A DNA stretch of 22,313 nt from UBA3775 sp051877895. Its GTDB lineage: Bacteria > Bacillota > Clostridia > Lachnospirales > Lachnospiraceae. How positions within the stretch are numbered: position 1 is the first letter of the stretch; every line of letters starts with the position of its first letter. This document shows, piece after piece, positions 16,406 to 22,313 of this stretch. The notes below the pieces were generated by a model. The model saw only the letters and a program-made list of their open reading frames with translations, was not told the origin of the DNA and searched no databases. The position numbers and the translations under genes were made by a program. Location of the stretch: positions 1 through 22,313 of the forward strand of contig JBJEJI010000013.1 of the NCBI GenBank assembly GCA_051877895.1, read 5' to 3'.

Positions 16406-17653
16406 CTATAGTAAAATAATAAGGAACTGAGATGCAAGAACTACAGAAATAAGTGAAATTGGATATGTGGCTGCATATGCAGAGGCAACATCATCTGTAC
16501 CTGCAACATTAATCAAAGTTCCAAGTGCCGGTGTACTTGTCATACCACCTGTAATTGAACCAAGGTTGTTTAAAAGACTGAGTTTTAAAATATACTTAGC
16601 GAACAGGAAGCCAACAATCATCGGAACTAATGTCATAACAATACCATATATGAAGTAAACTGCCTTGAAATATTCAACGAACTTAGCTCCTCCGGCTATA
16701 CCTGCACCAATAAGGAACAGCATTAATCCAAATTCTCTGAAAACTTCAAGAATTCTTTTTTCAATTTTAAGACTTACCGGACCAATGTGACCAAAATGAC
16801 CAAACATAAGGGATGTAAGTAACACGCCACCGGTTGTTGTCAGTGAGAATGTTGTACCATTAAGTCCTTTACCTGATAAAGGAATCTTAATTGCACCAAC
16901 AAAAATACCGATAAGTGCTGCTGCCGCAAATGCACAGAAGCCAAAAGAATCAAGCTTAAAGTATTCTTTTTTATTATTTTCTTCACCAGTATCAACAACA
17001 CTGATTAAAGCACGTTCTTTGTCCATATCAGCCTTTGTAAGCTTTGGAATAAGCTGAACAAAAAGAACAACACCTATTACACCAAATAAATATGCAATAC
17101 CATGTCCTACGGTTACAGCGTCTTCATACTGCGAGGCAACAGTTGCTTTTGCAGCGGAAAATGCCGGTGTACTGGTTAATGAACCGGAAAGAATTCCTAC
17201 AAGCATTGCGACAAACTCATCAGAATTGCTTTCAGCTCCTCTTCCAACAAAGAAGCAACCTGCACATGCAAGAGCTCCGGAAATTATAATAATTAAACCT
17301 AAAACAATGTAAGATTTGAAGTTTTTCTTCAGATTTTTGAAGAAGTTAGGACCTGCAATAAAACCAACAGATGCAACAAAAAGAATCAAACCAAGGTTTT
17401 CAACAATCTTTAAAGCATTACTGCTCATATCTGCTGCAGTGCCATCGGCAAGCTTCATAACAACAGTAGAACTGATTGTGTTTGAAAAAATTGCTCCGAA
17501 CAAAAGCGCTACAATGAATACTCCCGCAGTACCAAGGCTGACACCCTTAATAGTAATTCTGCCTAAAAGATACCCCAGAACCGCCACAGCAAAAACTGAA
17601 AACATTAGAAAACTGATTCCTGAAATTGAAATAACACCACCAAATAATTCCAT
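16406..17653 (-). CDS. Aspartate:alanine exchanger (AAE) family carrier, possible succinate exporter
   Basis: A 415-residue membrane protein made of two related halves, each with several membrane segments and each carrying the AAE hallmark: GSLTSTPAFSAA near 157-168 and GGMTSTPALGTL near 369-380. The halves are joined by a charged loop of only about 30 residues (205-235); the RCK/TrkA_C domains present in E. coli YidE and YbjL are absent. This family includes AspT (aspartate/alanine exchange) and Corynebacterium SucE (succinate export). It lies directly after an FrdA-like gene, which suggests succinate or another C4-dicarboxylate as substrate; that is inference. The ATG at 17653 follows AAGGGGAAACAAA. 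It has its own promoter and terminator. Confidence 0.85.
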   Translation of the reverse strand: MELFGGVISISGISFLMFSVFAVAVLGYLLGRITIKGVSLGTAGVFIVALLFGAIFSNTISSTVVMKLADGTAADMSSNALKIVENLGLILFVASVGFIAGPNFFKNLKKNFKSYIVLGLIIIISGALACAGCFFVGRGAESNSDEFVAMLVGILSGSLTSTPAFSAAKATVASQYEDAVTVGHGIAYLFGVIGVVLFVQLIPKLTKADMDKERALISVVDTGEENNKKEYFKLDSFGFCAFAAAALIGIFVGAIKIPLSGKGLNGTTFSLTTTGGVLLTSLMFGHFGHIGPVSLKIEKRILEVFREFGLMLFLIGAGIAGGAKFVEYFKAVYFIYGIVMTLVPMIVGFLFAKYILKLSLLNNLGSITGGMTSTPALGTLINVAGTDDVASAYAATYPISLISVVLASQFLIILL

Positions 17654-17677
17654 TTTGTTTCCCCTTTTTACATAATT

Positions 17678-17703
17678 AGGAACCTGCCAATTGACAGGTT
17701 CCT
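17678..17703 (-). promoter_or_regulatory. 5' stem-loop of the carrier mRNA
   Basis: AGGAACCTG (17678-17686) with CAGGTTCCT (17695-17703) is a perfect 9-bp repeat, extended by a G-U and a C-G pair in minus-strand RNA to 11 pairs around an AATT loop. The predicted start from the adjacent promoter (about 17700-17702) falls at the base of this stem, so the transcript would begin with a hairpin, a layout known to slow 5' decay. It has no U run after it. Confidence 0.5.
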
Positions 17704-17707
17704 ATAA

Positions 17708-17736
17708 ACTATACAAAATATAAAGTTATGTTTCAA
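17708..17736 (-). promoter_or_regulatory. Promoter of the carrier gene
   Basis: Minus-strand TTGAAA (17731-17736), 17-base spacer, TATAGT (17708-17713). It follows directly on the terminator of the redox operon, so the carrier can be expressed independently of the reductase genes. Confidence 0.65.
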
Positions 17737-17744
17737 GAATAATA

Positions 17745-17785
17745 ATTCACAAACTTATAACAATTTTTTGTCATTTTTTGTGAAT
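17745..17785 (-). terminator. Terminator of the redox operon
   Basis: Outer arms ATTCACAAA (17745-17753) and TTTGTGAAT (17777-17785) enclose an inner helix TAACAA/TTGTCA (17758-17763 and 17768-17773; one G-U in minus-strand RNA) on a four-base loop. It begins one base after the flavoprotein stop codon and leads into a U-rich tail (UAUUAUUCUUG). The outer arms also resemble separated halves of an FNR/Rex-like dyad, but the spacing does not fit. Confidence 0.6.
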
Positions 17786-17786
17786 A

Positions 17787-19382
17787 TTAGTTCTTGCGTG
17801 CATAATCAGGAAGAAGCATCGGAGATACCTGCTCTGTAACAATACCTGCATCTGCCATTTCCTTTTCAAATGCATCAACATGGGAAAGAGTAAGTTTGCC
17901 TACTGATACGCTCTTTGCTTTCTCACTTGCAAACTGACCTGCATTACGTCCAAATACAATAACATCAAGCAATGAGTTACCCATAAGTCTGTTACGACCA
18001 TGTACACCACCTGCGGCTTCACCTGCAACATACAGATTTTCTACAGTAGACATACTGTCTGTTGTAACATCAACACCACCATTTTGATAGTGAAGTGTTG
18101 GGTAAACAAGAATAGGTTGCTTACGAATATCGATACCATATTTTCCAAACATACGAAGCATGGCAGGAATACGTTTCTCGATAGTTCCTTCACCATTCTT
18201 TAATTCAATCATTGGAGTATCAAGCCAGATACCGATGCCTTCCGGAGTAGGAATACCTTTGCCTCTTGTTGTACACTCACGAATAATGGATGAAGCTGTA
18301 ACATCACGTGTTTCAAGAGGATTCATGAACACCTCACCGTCAATGTTAACGAGCTTTGCACCCAGAGAACGAACCTTCTCGGTTACAAGCGCACCAAAAA
18401 TCTGCTCTGGGAATGCAGCACCTGTAGGATGATACTGAAGAGTATCAACATCACGAAGCTTTGCGCCAGCTCTGTATGCAAGAACAAGACCATCGGCTGT
18501 TGCACCATAGTGGTTAGAAGTAGGGAATCCCTGATAGTGAACACGACCGGCACCACCTGTAGCAATAATAACAGTCTTTGCCTTAGCAATAAGGATTTCC
18601 TTAGTTTCCATATTCATGAGAACTGCACCTGCTGCTGCACCCTTATCGTCTTTAATGATTTCGATTGCTGCTGTGAAATCGACAACAGGAATCTGACGAT
18701 TAAGGACTTCATCACGAAGAGTTCTCATAATTTCTGCACCGGAATAGTCCTTTGCAGCATGCATTCTTTTACGCTGTGTTCCACCACCATGAGTTGTTAC
18801 CATCGTTCCGTCTTCAGTCTTATCAAACTCAACACCAAGTTCAGATAACCACTGAATAGCTTCCGGAGCCTTAGTAACAAGCTTAGCAACAAGTTCAGGA
18901 CGAGCTGCATAGTGACCACCACCAAAACAATCGATATAGTGTAATGCAGGAGAATCATTTTCCTTATCAGCAGCCTGAATACCACCTTCAGCCATCATTG
19001 TATTAGCATCACCCATACGAAGCTTTGTAACAATCATTACATTAGCACCGTTCTTGTGTGCTTCAATTGCTGCTGATGTACCGGCACCACCTGCACCAAT
19101 AATTAATACATCGCAATCATAATCAGGATTGGAAAGATCAATTTCTTTTCCGGCAATACGGCTGTTAGCCTGTAACATATCAGCAAGCTCATGAGGAACA
19201 AGGCCACCCTTATTAGGACCGATAGTAAGCTCCTTAAACTCATCTTTCTTGTGATCAGGATGATACTGAGCAAGAACTGCTTCTTTTTCTTCTGCTGTCA
19301 TACGTTTTGGCTCAAGAGCAGCATTTTCAGCTCTTTTTGCTTCAACGACCTTCATGAGTTCAAGCATTTCTTCATTATACAT
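17787..19382 (-). CDS. FrdA-like flavoprotein, probable soluble fumarate reductase catalytic subunit
   Basis: This 531-residue FAD protein belongs to the FrdA/SdhA/NadB family. The dinucleotide fold starts at residues 96-101 (GAGGAG). Substrate-site residues match E. coli FrdA: His318 in QYHPTG, Glu335 in VTEKVR, the proton-shuttle Arg359 in TRDV, His431 in HYQNGG and Arg465 in RNRLMGNS. Where FrdA has the His that binds FAD covalently (HTVAAEGG), this protein has Asn127 (NTMMAEGG), so FAD should be non-covalent, as in NadB and soluble fumarate reductases. About 90 residues precede the FAD fold, unlike FrdA, and only about 55 follow the last active-site block, so most of the usual C-terminal domain is missing. 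The SD GGAGGAG overlaps the TAG stop of the FrdB-like gene. Another 2-enoate substrate is possible. Confidence 0.85.
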   Translation of the reverse strand: MYNEEMLELMKVVEAKRAENAALEPKRMTAEEKEAVLAQYHPDHKKDEFKELTIGPNKGGLVPHELADMLQANSRIAGKEIDLSNPDYDCDVLIIGAGGAGTSAAIEAHKNGANVMIVTKLRMGDANTMMAEGGIQAADKENDSPALHYIDCFGGGHYAARPELVAKLVTKAPEAIQWLSELGVEFDKTEDGTMVTTHGGGTQRKRMHAAKDYSGAEIMRTLRDEVLNRQIPVVDFTAAIEIIKDDKGAAAGAVLMNMETKEILIAKAKTVIIATGGAGRVHYQGFPTSNHYGATADGLVLAYRAGAKLRDVDTLQYHPTGAAFPEQIFGALVTEKVRSLGAKLVNIDGEVFMNPLETRDVTASSIIRECTTRGKGIPTPEGIGIWLDTPMIELKNGEGTIEKRIPAMLRMFGKYGIDIRKQPILVYPTLHYQNGGVDVTTDSMSTVENLYVAGEAAGGVHGRNRLMGNSLLDVIVFGRNAGQFASEKAKSVSVGKLTLSHVDAFEKEMADAGIVTEQVSPMLLPDYARKN

Positions 19383-19396
19383 AGCACGTTCTCCTC

Positions 19397-20071
19397 CTAC
19401 TTCTCAATTTCTCTGTTGTTATAGAGTTCTTTGATTTCATCAATCGGCTTACCCATAAGTTCTTCAATAAGAGAATTGAATTTACCTTCATTGATTTCCT
19501 CAACACGGGTATTAAGATGTTTGCACTCAGGGGCAATATATTTGCCGTTAAGTCTTCTTGCAAGCATAGCAACCTGTGGATGAGAAATACCGGCAGGACA
19601 ACGTGAAGAACAAACACCACACATTACACAGTCAAAGGAAAGTTCAGCACATTTAGCATATTCTCCCCTCTGAGCGTGAGCGATATACTGCATTACAGGG
19701 AGTTCCTGTGTACATGCTTTAGTACATGCATTACATCCTACACAAGAGTAGATTTCAGGATATAACTGCATCATAATCTGCTCAGTCGGTTTAATCTTTT
19801 CAATATCGTAAACCTGCTTTACAAGTGGGAAGAATGGCAATGTAGCAATGTACATTCCGTCTTCTACCTGAGTCTGACATGCAAGGCAAGCCTTAAGTTC
19901 ACGGTCACCGGCAATACGATAAATTGTTGCACACGCACCGCAGAAGCCGTTACGACAACCGCAACCACGGATTAACTGGTAACCTGCATATTCCATCGCC
20001 TTCATAATTGTAAGGTTGGATGGTACTTCGTATTTCTTACCAAATAAGAAAATGTTTACCATTTCGCTCAT
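19397..20071 (-). CDS. FrdB-like iron-sulfur subunit (2Fe-2S plus two 4Fe-4S)
   Basis: A 224-residue electron carrier predicted to feed the FrdA-like subunit. The N-terminal ferredoxin-like domain has a plant-type 2Fe-2S motif, Cys39-x4-Cys44-x2-Cys47, with Cys62 or Cys65 as fourth ligand. The C-terminal part has two full four-cysteine motifs, CVGCNACTKAC (110-120) and CVMCGVCSSRCP (148-159). Classic FrdB/SdhB carry one 4Fe-4S and one 3Fe-4S centre next to the quinone, so two complete 4Fe-4S motifs fit a soluble partner instead. No membrane segment is seen, and no frdC/frdD anchor gene is in the visible operon. It begins 12 bases after the FAD/NAD protein and ends inside the ribosome binding site of the flavoprotein. 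Confidence 0.85.
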   Translation of the reverse strand: MSEMVNIFLFGKKYEVPSNLTIMKAMEYAGYQLIRGCGCRNGFCGACATIYRIAGDRELKACLACQTQVEDGMYIATLPFFPLVKQVYDIEKIKPTEQIMMQLYPEIYSCVGCNACTKACTQELPVMQYIAHAQRGEYAKCAELSFDCVMCGVCSSRCPAGISHPQVAMLARRLNGKYIAPECKHLNTRVEEINEGKFNSLIEELMGKPIDEIKELYNNREIEK

Positions 20072-20083
20072 AATATTCCTCCA

Positions 20084-20917
20084 TTAATATTCGTTTGGCA
20101 TTTCATCAAGCTGGTCACAACGGAATACAGGACCATCTTTACAAACATATTTGTCACCGATATTACATCTGCCGCACTTGCCGACACCGCATTTCATACG
20201 GAGTTCCATTGTTGTATAAACCTGATCCTTCTTAAATCCAAGTTCAGTAAGACCTGCAAGTGTAAATTTAATCATTACAGGTGGTCCACAGATAATACAT
20301 GTTTTATTTGTATCAAAACCAAGTTCTTTCACATAGTTAGGAACAAAACCAACATGTCCGTCCCATCCTTCCTGTTCTCGGTCGATTGTAAGATGTACAT
20401 TGAAATCTTTTTCATTTACCCACTCAGTAACAATTTCATTGTAATCAACAAGGTCATCCATACTTCTTGAGCCATATACAATATCAACTTTTCCGTAGTT
20501 ATCTCTGTTACCTCTTACATAGTTAATAACTGAACGAAGGGGTGCAAGACCAATACCACCGGCGATGAAAAGAAGATCTTTTTTGGCAAAATCTGTGTCT
20601 ACAGGAAAACCGTTTCCATATGGTCCACGAATTGTGATCATCTGACCAACTTCTACTCCATGAATCCACTCTGTAACACAACCGCACTTTTTAATGGAAA
20701 ATTCCTGATATTCTTTGTTTGTAGGTGAAGAAGTAATACTGAAAAGTGCCTCACCAACACCCGGCATTGAAAGGAATGCACACTGACCGGGAATATGTTC
20801 AAAAACTTTTCCACCTTCCGGTGCATTTACACGGAAAGTTTTAACATCAGGAGTATCCTGTCTGATATCGGTAATAATACCAAGCATAGGAATTAATGTT
20901 TCGTTAATTTCACTCAT
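20084..20917 (-). CDS. FAD/NAD(P)-binding oxidoreductase, AsrB/HydG-like
   Basis: A 277-residue protein of the ferredoxin-NADP reductase superfamily, like the AsrB subunit of anaerobic sulfite reductase, the gamma subunit of Pyrococcus soluble hydrogenase and FloxA. An N-terminal FAD beta-barrel carries LFSITSSP (59-65 region). The NAD(P) domain follows with GGIGLAPLRSVI (120-131) and ICGPPVMIK (208-216). A C-terminal 2Fe-2S motif of the PyrK kind is Cys243-x4-Cys248-x2-Cys251-x7-Cys259. It should pass electrons from NAD(P)H to the iron-sulfur partners. Its ATG overlaps the TGA of the upstream gene (ATGA), which implies translational coupling. No sulfite reductase subunit (asrC) is present; an FrdB/FrdA pair takes that place. 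Confidence 0.9.
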   Translation of the reverse strand: MSEINETLIPMLGIITDIRQDTPDVKTFRVNAPEGGKVFEHIPGQCAFLSMPGVGEALFSITSSPTNKEYQEFSIKKCGCVTEWIHGVEVGQMITIRGPYGNGFPVDTDFAKKDLLFIAGGIGLAPLRSVINYVRGNRDNYGKVDIVYGSRSMDDLVDYNEIVTEWVNEKDFNVHLTIDREQEGWDGHVGFVPNYVKELGFDTNKTCIICGPPVMIKFTLAGLTELGFKKDQVYTTMELRMKCGVGKCGRCNIGDKYVCKDGPVFRCDQLDEMPNEY

Positions 20918-21939
20918 TTCTGTTCACCTCCTAATGCTTTTGCAACCTTAACAATATTCATATTGATAGGACAGCTCTTAAGACAACGTCCGCAACCTAC
21001 ACAGCCATATACACCATCATTATTATTAGGGAAATATACAAGCTTGTGCATAAATCTCTGACGGAATCTTTCCAACTGTGAATTTCTGTTATTACCATGT
21101 GCCATCTTTGTAAAATCAGCATACATGCAGGAATCCCAGCAACGGAATCTCTTAACCCCTTCATTAGTTTTAAACTCACGAACGTCAAAGCACTGGCATG
21201 TAGGGCATACAAAAGTACATGTTCCACATGCAAGACAGCTTTCATACATATCTTTCCAGATTTCTGAGTTAAAGTTCTCCATAAGGTGACGCTCGCTTAT
21301 TTTATCCAGCTTAAGATCCTTAATAGGAAGCTTTTCAATCATTGATTTAATGGCAGCCTTAACATTTTCAACTGCCTGCTCATCACCATCATTAATAAAG
21401 GAATCAACATTTGCAAGAACAGCTTCACCCTTTTCCGTGTTTGCCTTAAAGTAAATATCTTCACCAACTATCCATGCCGCTACATCACCGGCAGGATTGG
21501 ATGCATCAATACCGAAAGTGCTACAGAAACATGTTTCCTGCGGTCTTCCGCATGCAAGTGTAATTATTGTTCCATGCTCTCTTCTGTTTTTATAATACGT
21601 ATCAACAGGAGGTGTGGTAAGGTATACTCTGTCAAGAATTTCAAAGCTTGCCAGATCACATGCACGAACACCAAAGATAATGAAATCTTCAACCTCTTCT
21701 CTTGCATCAATAATTTCGATGTTTTTGCCATCAACCTTGAAGTCTACAAGATTCTCAACCTGTGGGAAGAAGAAGTCCTTAGCACTTCTGGTTGTGTTGC
21801 ATGCATTACTAAATTTCATGCCTTCCTCAAATTTTTTGAAAGATGCACCGTCAGCATTATCAACAGGCAGATATAAATCTTCTTTTGCAGCAAGAGTGCG
21901 GAAGAAATCATCAAGTTTTGCTATAGGCATTTTTTTCAT
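20914..21939 (-). CDS. 4Fe-4S dicluster protein, AsrA/HydB/FloxB-like
   Basis: A 341-residue electron-transfer protein of the family that includes AsrA, the beta subunit of Pyrococcus hydrogenase I and FloxB. The N-terminal domain contains the family blocks GVRACDLASFEILDRVY (90-106) and CFCSTFG (137-143). Two 4Fe-4S motifs follow: CLACGTCTFVCP (235-246), with two more cysteines in the CPTCQC run, and CVGCGRCLKSCP (313-324). It has no membrane segment. Such proteins always work with an AsrB/HydG-type flavoprotein, which is the next gene and overlaps it by four bases. The start at 21939 overlaps the previous stop as TAATG and has a GAGGGGGG site eight bases upstream. It probably bridges the NAD(P)H-oxidising subunit and another redox partner. 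Confidence 0.87.
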   Translation of the reverse strand: MKKMPIAKLDDFFRTLAAKEDLYLPVDNADGASFKKFEEGMKFSNACNTTRSAKDFFFPQVENLVDFKVDGKNIEIIDAREEVEDFIIFGVRACDLASFEILDRVYLTTPPVDTYYKNRREHGTIITLACGRPQETCFCSTFGIDASNPAGDVAAWIVGEDIYFKANTEKGEAVLANVDSFINDGDEQAVENVKAAIKSMIEKLPIKDLKLDKISERHLMENFNSEIWKDMYESCLACGTCTFVCPTCQCFDVREFKTNEGVKRFRCWDSCMYADFTKMAHGNNRNSQLERFRQRFMHKLVYFPNNNDGVYGCVGCGRCLKSCPINMNIVKVAKALGGEQK

Positions 21940-22313
21940 TACTGATTCCCCCCTCTTGTGTATACAATACTTGGCTCACAATCATCAAAAGTATAATTTG
22001 TGAGTGGAGCTTTCTCATCCGGATTAGCACCGGCCTGATATTCTCCATAAAATTCATTAATATCTTTAATGAACTTACGATTTAAAAGATGAAGAGGAAT
22101 GTTCTGCGGACATACTCTTGAACATTCACCGCAGTCCGTACAACGTCCTGCAACGTGAAATGCACGAATAATATGAAACATATTTTCTTCAAAGTCAGAA
22201 GCAGGCGCCTTGTTGTCAATACCACTCTTTGGATTGTCAAATACACAGTTTTCACATGTACATGCAGGACATACGTTACGACACGCATTACATCTGATAC
22301 AACGGCTTAATTC
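21939..22313 (-). CDS. C-terminal part of a Cys-rich 4Fe-4S protein (5' end outside window)
   Basis: The last 124 codons before a TAA at 21939 are visible; the open frame runs off the window at 22313. Two cysteine blocks are present: CIRCNACRNVCPACTCENC (codons 22301 to 22245), where a normal 4Fe-4S motif is extended by three extra cysteines, and CTDCGECSRVCP closer to the end. The CPxCxC run echoes the first cluster of the next protein. The pattern resembles the C-terminal dicluster of FdhB/FrhB-like or Flox/Hdr-associated proteins, but which one cannot be settled from this fragment. The ATG at 22181 is internal, because coding with both cysteine blocks in register continues upstream of it. 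It shares the TAATG junction with the AsrA-like gene. Confidence 0.75.
   Translation of the reverse strand, partial: ELSRCIRCNACRNVCPACTCENCVFDNPKSGIDNKAPASDFEENMFHIIRAFHVAGRCTDCGECSRVCPQNIPLHLLNRKFIKDINEFYGEYQAGANPDEKAPLTNYTFDDCEPSIVYTRGGNQ

Noticed and set aside
20084..21939. Calling the AsrA/AsrB-like pair an anaerobic sulfite reductase
   Set aside because: No asrC-like sirohaem subunit follows; the next genes are FrdB- and FrdA-like, so sulfite reduction is not supported.

Overview
The window is a low-GC chromosomal segment in which every supported gene lies on the minus strand, so it reads from position 22313 down to 1. Several things point to an anaerobic Firmicute, most likely Lachnospiraceae: strong GGAGG ribosome binding sites, sigma-A type promoters, a gap-pgk-tpiA-gpmI glycolytic block leading into secG, and an oxygen-independent redox operon rich in iron-sulfur proteins. 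The family assignment is inferred from protein character and gene order. No tRNA, rRNA, CRISPR array, insertion sequence or phage gene was seen. No gene-free stretch exceeds about 175 bases.

Layout in transcription order. (1) 22313-17787 holds a tightly coupled redox operon: a truncated Cys-rich 4Fe-4S protein, an AsrA/HydB-like 4Fe-4S protein, an AsrB/HydG-like FAD/NAD(P) protein with a 2Fe-2S site, an FrdB-like 2Fe-2S plus two 4Fe-4S protein, and an FrdA-like flavoprotein. I read it as a soluble NAD(P)H-linked fumarate reductase in which an AsrA/AsrB-type electron-input module feeds an FrdA/FrdB-type output module. A hairpin terminator ends it. (2) 17653-16406 is an aspartate:alanine-exchanger-family carrier with its own promoter, a plausible succinate or C4-dicarboxylate exporter. 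(3) 16241-7397 is a likely operon of glyA, a small lipoprotein, topB, an ABC ATPase, a large FtsX-type permease and alr, driven by a promoter before glyA. (4) 7271-5343 is yicC, rpoZ and lepB behind a near-consensus promoter; remA and gmk, which often sit between yicC and rpoZ in Firmicutes, are absent. (5) 5171-328 is gap, pgk, tpiA and gpmI, separated by several RNA hairpins, followed by secG (204 to the window edge) with its own extended -10 promoter.

How they fit together: glycolysis makes NADH, and the redox operon could discard those electrons onto fumarate, with the neighbouring carrier expelling succinate. This is inference from gene content. The regulatory layer is also notable. At least six intergenic hairpins carry one stem position that pairs as G-U in minus-strand RNA but is an A/C mismatch in plus-strand RNA, which indicates they act in the minus-strand transcripts.
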